The notes under the pieces were generated by a model. That model saw nothing but the letters and a program-made list of their open reading frames with translations, was not told the origin of the DNA and ran no database searches. 64,000 nt of DNA from Eutreptiella sp. 'Long Island Sound 2002' (lineage: Eukaryota; Euglenozoa; Euglenophyceae; Eutreptiales; Eutreptiaceae): assembly GCA_964036045.1 (NCBI GenBank), contig OZ038388.1, positions 4,026,935-4,090,934 on the forward strand, in the 5' to 3' direction. The position numbers and the translations under genes are program-made. Shown here in pieces: positions 38,276-48,948 of the stretch. Position 1 is the first letter of the stretch, and each line of letters begins with the position of its first letter.

Positions 38276-40462
38276 GCGCCGCCAGCGGAGATTTATATAT
38301 CAGAATGTCAGGAATCAACAGGGTTTTTTTATCATAATGTTTCCGTAATTTTTCAGCCTTCCGTTCTGATGGTCAACGTATCGGCGACTGTCAGTTGGCT
38401 CGCGATTTTGCGGTAACCGAATGGTTAACTGTTATTTACAGATATTTTGGCGGAAATCCCGATGAGGGGTCAGATTTCATCAGTAAAGGGTTCGTTGCTT
38501 CCGCATTTTTCATATTGTACACTCGCAAAATTAATCCGATTTTTTCAGACTTTCAGAATCGGATTTTCGACTTCGACATCGCCGCACTCGATATGATGAA
38601 TCTCGAGTGGTCGTACCTTTTTCTCGATCGCGAATCAACCTTCCTTTTGTTGTGCCCTTCATTTTGAGTGCAGTTATAGTCGAAACAAAAGTGATTCGTG
38701 AGACCACTTTGAAGAATCATATCTCCGGCCCATGGCGAGGAATATCAGTATCTAGAATTGGGTTGGAACCGCCTTGGTCTCAACTTAATTTAGGGAGCTT
38801 CAAACGCCTTTGGTGTGTACACATGCCCGGTGTACCAAGGGATAATGGTCAAGAGGGTAGAAAGGGATATATAACTCTTGGACCGTGCAACCGAATATTT
38901 TAATGCGACTTTCGAGTGTACCGCATGAGTGTTGGGGTTGCATAGCAACTTGTCTTGGGTTCCTACGTATTTTTAACGTGAAGTTATGTCCATGGAGGGG
39001 CATGGCATATCATGGTGGGAGCCACTTTTGGAGGGTATGTGTTACATGCATGGTATGGACTTCGATATGCTCACGCCCATGTTATAGATCTTCGTGTGGC
39101 CGAAGAGATGGGGAGCCACAGGTGACAAGGGCTTTGCCCATGTCCCAATTGTGGAATTCAAAGCGCTAGACTAAGTCTACCGCATATGTATTGCTCATGG
39201 TATGTTTGGCAAAGAGATCCATGAGTGCACTCCCATTTTCATGGGGCATGTAGATATGAGTGGCGAAGGTATCTCCATGAGCCCGATTGGGGATCCAAGT
39301 GGGGGAATTGTTCGCAAATGGTTCCAATCATTTGTGTATTGAACCATGAGCGGATATCATGGGTGAGCATAGAGATATACTATCGTGACAACTTTGTATT
39401 TAGCATTATTTGCATGTTTTTGACCTCATTTTATGCTCATTTTTGTATTTTATGTGCTCAACTGGTCGGCTAACAGTAAAGTGCCTAGAGATCCGTGAAC
39501 TATGGTATGTTGCTTATATGTTGGCATATGCTTCGGTGTTGTACCTCACCATATGCCGGATCACATGGTCACTTTGGCTTGGCACACGAGGCCTCACAAA
39601 ATTAGGTCTCAAATTCATGAGTTGACTTGTGAAGCATGTCATGTACGTAACCGGAGGGGTTTTGGAGCCAAGGATGGGATATTCTTGGGCATGGACCTTT
39701 GGTCTATATCACCCTTGTATACTACGTTCCGGTTTGACACATGCATGGAGCATTTGAATATTTGCCGTATGCATTTTTGAGTATATAATTGAATTTTGGG
39801 CATTATGGTGTGATTTGCCTGATTTTGCCATGTTTTGAGGTCATCTTCATGGGGCAGTTCTCCAAGCCCATTCGACTCCAAGTCCAACCAAGGTTATGTC
39901 GAGGTAGGGCATGGTCCTGAGTGCCACTCTAGGCCATGACACGCCACCTCCCCTTTTGGGCTAGGATTTATAGGCATGGGAGTGAACACATTTTTGGGGT
40001 TTGTGTAGTGACTTTTGACACATGGCATTCAGCCATCTCAATTGACCTAGTTCAGGGCAATATGTGGGTGAGTCAAGGGAAGGTCTTGAGTCCAGGGAAT
40101 GAGGGGTTTATGGCGGTGAATGTGTACGTTTACCTCTTTCCCCAACTTTGCTTTATTTGTGTTCATATGCTAATTTCAGGGCTTTCTTCCTTGGTGCAAT
40201 TCTTGTACATGCCCGCCACCGTGAGACGACCGGTGTGCTGAACGGAAGCCCGCAGTGTGGATTGGATTGTGAATCGGGTTATTGCTGTATTTGTGGGATC
40301 TGGTTGCTATTCAGGGTTGAAGTAGGATTTATTTTATTTTCTATATTTTTGGACTCTGGACCCTGGACTTTGAGCAATGCAATCATTGATCAGAAGCAAA
40401 TCAGCAGGGGTTACAGGCGGAAGGGGCACAGCAGGGGCCGGTCCTGGTAGGGACCTTCTTTA
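38276..40462 (+). repeat. Element D left LTR, second fragment (contains the gag start codon)
   Basis: 2187 bp matching 49122-51309. Together with 27836-28008 it gives a 2360-bp LTR, long for the group. Short frames inside (38395-38667, 39225-39473, 39936-40241) occur in both LTR copies simply because the LTRs are duplicates, and I do not call them genes. The ATG at 40377 near the 3' edge opens gag. Confidence 0.92.
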
Positions 40463-43400
40463 TGGTAGCAGAGGCGTACCTGCTGCCCCTACCTACCGCC
40501 GACCCGGGGACTTGGGCCCCTATGAGCCCTGCCCAAGTACGCCCCGGGTGCGTATTGTGGACTCGGTGGAGCCCACGCCGGAGATTGGAGCCAGAGAAGA
40601 GCCGAGACGCTCAAGAGCATGGCGAACTCCGGAAGTTGAAGCCCGAAGAGAAGTACGACATTCGGGAAGAGGAGCACTTGACATGGAGGACCTGGTCTCC
40701 ATGTGCGAGCGTCGCTGCCGCAAGGCATGCAACCTCCGCTCCGCCGCGGAGGACTCTGAGGAGGCCTGCAATTCAGGCAGCAGTGGAGGACGGGTCCGGC
40801 GCTACCGGAAGCGCGGGTCACCCAAGCCCGCGGCAGGGGACGCCGGGGCTATGGATACGGACCCCAGCCCGGTCAGGCTGTGGGACTCCGAGCACTCCGA
40901 GGGCTATCGGACAGCTTATGAGCAACCCTCGGAGTCGGAGGAGACGGCCAGACCGCCCAAAAGGGCGAACACGGCCCCAGAACCCAGCCTGGAGCATGAT
41001 GCCGAGGCGTTGGAGAGGCCCGCCAGAGCCAGGACGGCGCCTGTGGCCCGGCACACGGAGCCAACGCGGGATAGCATGGGCGACACACCCATGGCGGAGG
41101 ACTCCGAGGCGCCGGGAACCGCGGGATGCGCTGGATCAAGTGGAAAGCACGCTGAGTGCCACTGCGAGCACGTGTCGTTCCTCATGGGCAAGTACCCAAA
41201 GATGGGGATGGACGCCATCGTGCATCGCCTAGACCGCCTGGACAACGCGAAGGACGGTCTAGAGGAGGACGTCGCGGGGATCCTGGATGACCAGTCATCC
41301 GCGGAGAAAGACATGGAGGAGCTGCGAGCGGAACGGGACCGGTACCGGGAGAATCTGGAGCTGGCCCTGGAGAAGCAGCAGCGAGTGGTGAACAGCCTCC
41401 TCCACCTGGTGGAGGACATGTCGGGACGCCTGAAAAGGCTAGAGGAGCTACAGCCCCTCGCCTCGGGTCCGGAGCTCCCGGCAAAGCCGGCTGCGGCAGA
41501 GCTGGTGGAGCGGGTTAAGACCCTCCGGAGCGCCATGGATAAACCCATGGGCGGTCCGGCAGAGGCACCCTACGCGCCTCCGCGTGTTGACCCGGGTGCG
41601 CTGCCGTTTGTTCCCATGTTCAGCGAATCCACAATGCTCGGGGAACACACGGCACCGGCTGGGTCCATGCGGGAAGGGCACGTAACCACGGACCCGAGGA
41701 GCCTGACGGTACAGATGTCCCACGCCGCCCAGGATCTACCGCCAACTACGAATACCCATGCAGTTTATGCGGAAGAGGAGATCCAGAGCCAGACCATGCA
41801 GGGGCGAATCATGGGAAGCGCCGACGGACGTGGTCGAGGTCATCCAAGCGGAAACCTGTGGGTGAAGGACCCCAATACGGGGATATGGACGGCCGGTGGA
41901 GCAAGTCCTTCCAGCATCCCAAACCCCATGGGTTCAGGCCCAACTGGGCCGCACTCCATGGAGGAGAGGGATGTACGGGGAGTGTACTCACACCCCCCGG
42001 CCACAGATGGTATCCGTCTCGGTGGAGTGGTGGCTGGGGACGTCGGAGACGCCATCAGGATTGACGACCTCAGGGGAATCAAAATCCCCTACTACGATGG
42101 CAATCCCTCCAACCTGGATGACTTCATCCTGGATTGGGAGGACTTCGCCGAGGAGGTCGTCGGCGAGATGCGGGGAGCGCCGCGGGACAAGTGGGTATGT
42201 CGGACATTCCCACACCGGCTGGCGCAGGACCTGAAGGAGGAGCTGCGGGATCAGATCCGAGAAGGATTGATCCGTACGGAGCAGGCCTGCCTCCAGTGGC
42301 TGGAGGATGAGGAGCGGGTGGACGCTCCGAACCAGAAGATGGAGGACTTGTGGTCCATCCCGCTGCCGCTGGACCGCGGTGAGTTGCGGGTCCGGGAGTG
42401 GAACCGGTATCTGCGGAAGTACCGCAGATGCCTCAAGCTGGTGGAGGACTGGAACGAGGCCAGCGAGATCCGCCACCTGCTGAAGGACGTCCTCCCCGGC
42501 AACTGGAAGAGGAGAGTGGAGGGCGAGGAAAAGAAGAGAGCGAAGAAGCGCGTGGCGGTGAGGATCATGGCGGCGGAGGATACCCATGCGGGTATCATGG
42601 AGTTCTTCAGGAGGAACCTGGGCGAGCTCAACCGGATGTTGGGACTGAAGAACGCCGTGTACGTGGAGGTATTTGGAGACTCCATGGGGCAAAGGTTGCT
42701 GCGCCTCAACAACGTGGAGTGGAGGCGCGGGGAGCCGCTGAGGATGCAGGTCATCTTCGCCCGCATGAGCCTGGACGAGATCGTGAAGTACATCACGGTG
42801 GAGTTGAAGCTCAATGCGAAGAACGAGGCCCACGTGCAGGATAGACATGGTCATGGACAACGAGGCCACCGAGAAGACCGCCATCATCGGGAGATCCAGG
42901 AGGACACGGCCAACTCTGCGGAGGATGGCAGTGGAAGTGGCCAAGACCACTGGTCCCGGGAGGATCACGAGGAGGCCCATTTCTTCGCGTTTGTGGCGCA
43001 CAACGTGAGGGAACAGGGGCAGGATCGGTCCAGATGGAGCCGGGTGGGACCCAAGAAGGGCAAAGAGCCAAGGAGGATCGGGAACCCACCGCTCTCGTTC
43101 CGAGAGTACAGGTCTCAGCACGACGGGTGCTCGGTCTGTAATGGCAAGGGAAACAACCATGCACATGACCACCGTCAGTGCAAGGTGTATGAGGCGGACA
43201 AGAAGGCCTACTTCGCCGCTCACCCCGAGAAGAAGCCCAAGGAGCAGCGGATTTCCGACTGGAAGGCGAAGCGCGGGGACGGGGGAAAAGGCCAAGGCAA
43301 AGGCCAAGGAAAAGGCGGAGGAAGAGGCTATGGTGGTGGCCCTGGCCAAGACCGACGAGTGAGGTCGATCGGGGAAGTTGCTGAGGACATGTCGAGGACG

Positions 43401-43484
43401 TTGGAGGAACTCAAAGCCCAGCAACGTGGTGGACAAAGTCCTGGCGGATCGCAGCCGGAAGGGGCTGCGGGAAGTCAAGTCTAG
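40377..43484 (+). CDS. gag: Element D Gag polyprotein
   Basis: 1035 codons to TAG. It starts at an ATG 86 bases inside the LTR and reads through the primer-binding site (codons of YGSRG). The first 300 residues are disordered, rich in R, E, P and S. A predicted coiled coil spans about residues 300-365 (EEDVAGILDDQSSAEKDMEE, then RENLELALEKQQRVVNSLLH). A capsid-like region runs from IPYYDGNPSNLDDFILDW (about 575) to the basic RRVEGEEKKRAKKR area (about 710). A Cys/His cluster CSVCNGKGNNHAHDHRQC (about 918-935) could bind zinc and RNA. A GKGQGKGQGKGGGRG tail ends it. Gag of element C has the matching CSVC cluster and glycine-rich tail, so the two are related families. Confidence 0.85.
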   Translation: MQSLIRSKSAGVTGGRGTAGAGPGRDLLYGSRGVPAAPTYRRPGDLGPYEPCPSTPRVRIVDSVEPTPEIGAREEPRRSRAWRTPEVEARREVRHSGRGALDMEDLVSMCERRCRKACNLRSAAEDSEEACNSGSSGGRVRRYRKRGSPKPAAGDAGAMDTDPSPVRLWDSEHSEGYRTAYEQPSESEETARPPKRANTAPEPSLEHDAEALERPARARTAPVARHTEPTRDSMGDTPMAEDSEAPGTAGCAGSSGKHAECHCEHVSFLMGKYPKMGMDAIVHRLDRLDNAKDGLEEDVAGILDDQSSAEKDMEELRAERDRYRENLELALEKQQRVVNSLLHLVEDMSGRLKRLEELQPLASGPELPAKPAAAELVERVKTLRSAMDKPMGGPAEAPYAPPRVDPGALPFVPMFSESTMLGEHTAPAGSMREGHVTTDPRSLTVQMSHAAQDLPPTTNTHAVYAEEEIQSQTMQGRIMGSADGRGRGHPSGNLWVKDPNTGIWTAGGASPSSIPNPMGSGPTGPHSMEERDVRGVYSHPPATDGIRLGGVVAGDVGDAIRIDDLRGIKIPYYDGNPSNLDDFILDWEDFAEEVVGEMRGAPRDKWVCRTFPHRLAQDLKEELRDQIREGLIRTEQACLQWLEDEERVDAPNQKMEDLWSIPLPLDRGELRVREWNRYLRKYRRCLKLVEDWNEASEIRHLLKDVLPGNWKRRVEGEEKKRAKKRVAVRIMAAEDTHAGIMEFFRRNLGELNRMLGLKNAVYVEVFGDSMGQRLLRLNNVEWRRGEPLRMQVIFARMSLDEIVKYITVELKLNAKNEAHVQDRHGHGQRGHREDRHHREIQEDTANSAEDGSGSGQDHWSREDHEEAHFFAFVAHNVREQGQDRSRWSRVGPKKGKEPRRIGNPPLSFREYRSQHDGCSVCNGKGNNHAHDHRQCKVYEADKKAYFAAHPEKKPKEQRISDWKAKRGDGGKGQGKGQGKGGGRGYGGGPGQDRRVRSIGEVAEDMSRTLEELKAQQRGGQSPGGSQPEGAAGSQV
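40463..40474 (+). promoter_or_regulatory. Element D primer-binding site (initiator tRNA-Met)
   Basis: TGGTAGCAGAGG directly follows the LTR, identical to the element C site. It lies inside the gag reading frame. Confidence 0.9.
43482..43484 (+). promoter_or_regulatory. In-frame TAG between gag and pol of element D
   Basis: Context CAA GTC TAG AGG AGC CCC CAG GGG AGT. The frame is open for about 120 codons afterwards, until a frameshift near 43845. Downstream bases can pair (CCCC with GGGG), which could help readthrough; structure is not tested. Confidence 0.6.
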
Positions 43485-46400
43485 AGGAGCCCCCAGGGGA
43501 GTGGGACCTCGGAGGTCTCTCCTCCGAAAATCAGTGGAATCCCAGAGAAACCGAAGGCACATTGGGTGCCGAAGAAGGCTCCAGAAGAGCCAAAACCACT
43601 GAGTTTCGCCACTCCCAACCCCTGGAGCGCCCTGCCAAGGGAAGTACATGTGGGTACGGGACATGGCAAGAAGGAAGGAGCGACCACGGAGAGCCCCGTG
43701 GACGGGCAGGACCAACCCAAGATCTACACCATCCGTGACCATACCCTTGAAGTCCTGATGCACCCGGACGTGCTAGAGTTGCATGCCGTGAGAGTCGTCC
43801 ATACACCTCATGGCGACGAGCGGCAGTTGCACTTCGAAAGTGCGAGTACGGTGCGGACGAGAGGAGAAGGTGGGGGATGTGTTGGTCAATACGGGTGCCC
43901 AGGTGAGCCTGGTCCGGAGAGGGTTGTTCAAGGAGGAATTCCTGCAGCCCAGCCGGAGACCGGTCCGCCTGAAGGTCGCCAACGGAGAGATTATGGGTGG
44001 TGGCACCCATGAGGCCACTATCAGTATGGAATTCTGGGAGCATGAGCGCTTGAACCGCCCTGAATTGGCGAAGAGAAGCACTCTATCCGGGAACTTCTAT
44101 GTGGCCGACATCACAGACTGGGATATGATCATGGGGTATGACTTCATGGTGGCAAATGCCATTGGAGCCCTTCCCCATAGCGCAACGCTGGTCCGGGAGG
44201 ATGATGAATGCCTCACATGGCTATCCACGGATTATGCATGCGGATTATCCCAATGGAATGCTGAGGAAGAGGATCGGATCGTCCGAGCGGTGCAAGCTGT
44301 GGGTGCCAAGTCCGGAGGAGACCGCGGAGTTCAGCTCACGGAGTATGGAATGGCGCCGCAGGTGTATGACCGGATGATCCAGACGTTGGGAGCCGAAGCG
44401 CCTGAGACGGACGTCTTCGCTTCCCGGGATGCCCCACCTTTGCGGAAGTGCAGGAGGCATTGGCATCGAGGAGACTCAGCCTGGCACAGGCATTGGGGTT
44501 TGAAGGAGTGGGGGCCCATGTATTGGCATGGCTCCCTGGATAACACCAGACGTACGGTGGAGAAGATCGTCGCGGATAGGGCGAAGGGGATCCTGGTCAT
44601 AACCGGCATAGGATCCACCCCATGTCCGCTGGAGGGTCTCAAGTCGACGCTGGACTCCATCACTCTGAACGAGATGTCAGTCAGGCCAGAGGAGGAGTTG
44701 TTCATCGACGCCAAGGGTGTATCAATGCCCTCCCCGGGTCAAGCGTGGGGTACCAAGGCTTTCCTGGTGGATGGGGCGCAAGCCCAGCCCACGGGTGATG
44801 AAGCATTCATCCGTAGGGTGGAGGCGGTGCCCATGAAGGTCATGTTCGAGCCCAAGGAGGGGACGGATCAGCCAATTGATGGCATTGACGTCCTGTCCCA
44901 CGCCGAGTTCGACAACGCCGTCAACTACATGCGGATGGGGATGCACGACCGTGTGGCAGCCAAGAAGAGGCGGGCCATGGTCACATCTCCGCATTGGTGG
45001 GATGACAAGATATTGGTCACCGGCAAGTACGAGAAGGATGAGTTCGTGGCGAGGGTCATGGATCACATCGCGGACCAATATGATGGTCCGGTTGGGTCGG
45101 ACCCGCCGACATGGGATTTTCCAAGAATGGGTGCCGAGAGCGACAAGAACCAGCCCAAGGCCGCAAATTTTCGAAGATTATCGGTGGGAAGCATGCCCCA
45201 CGACGATGAAGACGGCATATCGGACGAGGAGAAGTCGGATTCGGACCCGGACGAGGCCTACACCGCAGTGCGGTTGGTTGTATCGATACCGAAGCAAGCG
45301 GCTGAAGAGGCCCAGGAGAACCCGAAGGTCGCCGAGCTGAAGGAGAGGCTGCTCAATGCCTATCCGCGGCTATTCAGTGGCGTCGCCAACAAGAACCCTC
45401 CAGATCGTGGGAGGTTTGGCACAGCGAGGATCAAGCTGAAGCCGAACCCCAAGATCTATCGTCATCGGGAGTACCAACTTCAGGGCGATCGGGCCGAGGC
45501 CATGAAGAAGTTGTTGGCCGAGTTCATTGAGCGAGGATGGATCGAACCCTCCGACAGTGAGTGGGCCAGCCCAGCCTTCATCGTGCCCAAGAAGGAGAAG
45601 GGCGAGTGGAGGTTGGTGGTTGATTACAGAGGTTTGAACGAGCAGACCGAGCACGACTCGTACTCGCTTCCCCTGATCGACTCCATCCTCCAAAAACAAC
45701 AGAAAAAGCGGATTTTCACGGTGTTAGACCTGAGACACGGCCATCACCAGATGCCGCTACACCCGGACTCCAGGCCCTGCACAGCGATGTCGACGCCGCT
45801 GGGGCCCATGCAGTGGAAAGTGGCGCCTATGGGCGCCAAGAATGGCAACGCCGCTTTCCAGCGCATGATGGAGGACCTACTCGGTCCTGTCCGGGACCGT
45901 GCCGTCCCCTTCGTGGACGACATCATCATCGGGTCCGGCACGGAGAACATGACAGAGGACGAGCTCATCGAAGCGCATGAGAAAGATCTGCGCCAAGTGC
46001 TCAGCGAGCTGGACAAGCACAACATGGTGTGCAAGCCCACCAAAGCCTCACTCTTCGTGAAGGAAGTGGAGTTCACCGGTCACGTGGTTGGTCACGGGCA
46101 ACGCCGTCCCATGCCTGGGAAGCTGGCGTCCCTGCACCACTGGGAGAAACCCCAGACCATCAGCGAACTCCGATCCTTCATGGGGTTCTGCAACTACTAC
46201 TCGGGCTATGTCCGAATGTATGCAGAACTGTCGGGGCCGCTGCACAAGATGCTGCAAGTGGGCAAGTTCGATGGCCGGAAGGGGAGCAAGAAGAAGCTTG
46301 TCTAGACCCCTGAGGCCGAAGATGCGTTCAATCGCCTGAAGGAGCGACTCCTGGGGCAGTTGGGACTATTCTTGGTGGACCCGGACAAGGGATTCGTGCT

Positions 46401-48552
46401 ACGGACAGACGCCTCGGACTATGCCGTGGGGGCAGTCCTCGAGCAAGTCCGGGACGACGGGACTCATGTTCCCGTGGCGTTTTGGAGCCGGATCTTGGCC
46501 GAGGGCCAACGCCGCACCTGGACCGCGAGGGAGAAGGAGACATACGCCATTGTTTGTGCGCTCAGGAAGTGGTCGGGTCACATCGGATTGCAACCGGTGG
46601 TGGTTTGTACGGACCATCAGTCCTTGCAGAGCTGGCACAAGGAGCAGGTCGACACCCCCTCGGGACCGGCGGCAAGGAGGGCCCGATGGCATGAGACGTT
46701 CGCCAAGTTCGACCTCAGCGTTGTGTATGTCCCGGGGAAGGACAACACTGTGGCAGATTGCCTCAGTCGATGGGCCTACCCTGCGGGCAAGGCGTGGATG
46801 GACATATCCAGCCATGGGGACGCCGAGGAGACCGAGGAGGCCAAGCGCATTATCGAGATGGAGAAGGCCATGGAGCAAGAGGGGGTCAAGTGCTTTGTGG
46901 TGATGGCAAACCGTACGGACCTGGCCAAGTTCCGGGGCGCCCGCGTCCAAGCTATTCGAGAGGAAACCCTCGAGCAATGGATGGTGGCCCCTGTAGAGCT
47001 AGTCAGGTCGGTGCTCACAGAGGACTGGTCGGATGACTATGCGGCATCCGAGCACTGGAGCAAGTACTGGAATGCCGTGAGCGCCCCGTCGGACGACGAG
47101 TGGCCTGAGGGCTTGACCGAGGATGGGGACAAGTTATTCCTCAAGGACAAGCTGCTGGTGCCCGAGAACCGAGTGGAGGAGCTCATTGACCATTGGCACA
47201 ACGCCCAGCTCATGCACCCTGGCCCAGACAAGATGCAGCAGGACCTGGAGTGGCGTTTCAAGTTCCCTCCGGGGTACTACGCCATCCTGGATAGGTACTG
47301 CAGCGACTGTGCCGTGTGTCGGGCCACGAAGAGCCCCAACCACTCCACAGCGGGCAACCCGGTGTACACGGCTATACCGGAGGCCCCTATGCGGTCCGTG
47401 GCCATGGATGTGTTCGCCATGCCTGAGGTCACCGTGGACGGAGAGACCTACGACTGTGTCATCCTGGCGGTGGACAGGCACAGCGGATATATGGTGGCAG
47501 TCCCGGGCAAGAAGTCCAAGAAGAAGGACAAGAAGGACAAGCATGGAGTGGGGCTGCAGGCCAAGACCGTCGCTAATGCCATGATCAGGCATCGGCTGAC
47601 GATTTTTGATGTCCCGGCTGTCATCTGCAGCGATCGGGGCAGTCCGTTTGTGGGGACGTGGTTCAAGACGATGTGCAAGCACATGGGTATTCGGCACGCC
47701 AAGACCGTGGCGTACCACAGCCGATCGAATGACCGAGCTGAGGTGGCCGGGCGGCAGATGTTCGAGAAGTTCCGCCAGCTGCATATCGACGAACCGGGCC
47801 GGAATTGGTATAATCCGCTGTGGAGAGTACTCCAAGTGTATCACGACCTTCCGGGACCCACTGGACTGTCGCCCCATCGCATCCTGTTCCTACGGGATCG
47901 GGTGTCACGCACTCCCCCGTGGTTGAACCATGGCAAAGTGGCCCGGGATGCGAACGCTATGATGGCTGAGGCGGACGACACGGCGGCCAAGGTGTGCAAG
48001 GCACTTCAGGACGAGCATGACAAGAGGGCCAAGTACTTCAAGAAGGGAAAAGTCCAGAAGTATGCTCTCCAAGACACCGTGTGGGTGGAGCGGCACAACA
48101 AGGATGTCCTGTCCAGGCATCGGCAGGCGTCTTGGTATGTGCCGGGGGTAATCGTGCGGAAGGTCGGGCAGGACGTGTACGCGGTTCGTGTGGGGGATAA
48201 CAAGATCGTGGACCGCGACCATACCCAGCTTCGTCCCCGAGCACCAGACCCCAGCGGACGTCCCGTCACCTTCGAGTTCACGGCCGGCGATGTGGACTCG
48301 GACGACGAGGGTGAGGACGACGACTTCACCGCCGAGAGGATACTGGCGGACAAGCCGGACCCGGGGACGCCTGGGGGGAGGCTTTATAAAGTCCGTTGGA
48401 AGGGATTCGCCGCGTCCAGGGATTTGTGGGAGCCTCCGAGCAGTTTTGTGCCGAGGTACACCACGGTCTGGATGGACTACCTGAAGAAAAAGAATATTTC
48501 TTTGGATGTCAAGGACGTGTTGGTCCATTTGGTGGCTGCAGTAGCACCGTAA
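43485..48552 (+). pseudogene. pol: Element D Pol polyprotein: PR, Dam-like, RT, RNase H, integrase, chromodomain (frameshifted, one stop)
   Basis: Frame 0 from gag continues to about 43845, then a single-base indel moves coding to frame 1. Protease motif VLVNTGAQVSLV (43882) has Asn for the catalytic Asp. A degenerate Dam-like domain follows (44395-44790). The RT has LVVDYRGLN, VLDLRHGHHQMPL and FVDDIIIGSG (about 45907). RNase H begins after a TAG at 46303-46305, where C has Trp (KLKWTPE), with RTDASDYAVG, REKETYA and TDHQSLQ. The integrase finger is HWHNAQLMH...CAVC (47190-47330). The core has AMDVF (47404), CSDRGSPF (47626) and DRAEVAG (47731). The chromodomain ends RILADKPD...KVRWKGFAASRDLWEP (48336-48436). 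Apart from the shift, the stop and the protease change it is well preserved. Confidence 0.92.
44380..44790 (+). other. Degenerate Dam-like domain in element D Pol
   Basis: At the same place as in element C: PETDVFASRDAPPLRK, KEWGPMYWHGSLDNTRRTVE, AKGILVITG, then GQAWGTKAFLVDG. The lead DVFASRD and the strand after the motif are conserved, but the NPPF-type motif is replaced by WHGSLDN. If C and B copies are enzymes, this one is not. It may be kept as a structural linker. Confidence 0.6.
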
Positions 48553-48937
48553 TGGATCCCCCTTGGCATTTTTGTTTGTTTTTGTGATTGGGAGACGGGT
48601 GAGGGCGTTCATCCGGGGATTTTTCGGCCTTGGATGGCCATATACCCCCTTCACTCGATCTCCACATATATATTTCATTGTGGTATACTTATTTAGGTCG
48701 ACCGACGACGTTTCTCTATCTTTGATCCCCTTGGTCCATGTTGTAGATCAAGAGGAGACCGGATATGGCGTAGGGCACCGATTATCAGTGTCCTCTACCC
48801 TCCCTTGGGGCGTGGTGGACGCCTACGACGTGTGTGGGGCCTCCATGTGTCCTTGGGCCATGGGGGGGGGGGGGGTTGGAGCCCATTGGGGTCCTCCCGT
48901 CCTCTCTTCAATGACTTCCGAGCGGTAACAAGGCTCT
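48553..48937 (+). other. Element D 3' untranslated region
   Basis: Short stretch between pol stop and polypurine tract with a run of 14 G at about 48859-48872. No ORF with a domain. Confidence 0.6.
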
Positions 48938-48948
48938 GAGAAGGGGGG
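48938..48948 (+). promoter_or_regulatory. Polypurine tract of element D
   Basis: GAGAAGGGGGG ends exactly at the 3' LTR start TGAAGCC, the textbook position of the plus-strand primer. It confirms the LTR start and the plus orientation. Confidence 0.88.

Noticed and set aside
38395-40241. Several frames repeated identically at 38.4-40.2 kb and 49.2-51.1 kb
   Set aside because: They are inside the two LTR copies of element D. Their duplication is explained by LTR identity and not by selection on a protein.
41988-43763. 591-codon minus-strand frame opposite element D gag
   Set aside because: It is antisense to a clear Gag frame with biased codon use. The translation is leucine/arginine/histidine-rich without domains. 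Shadow frame.
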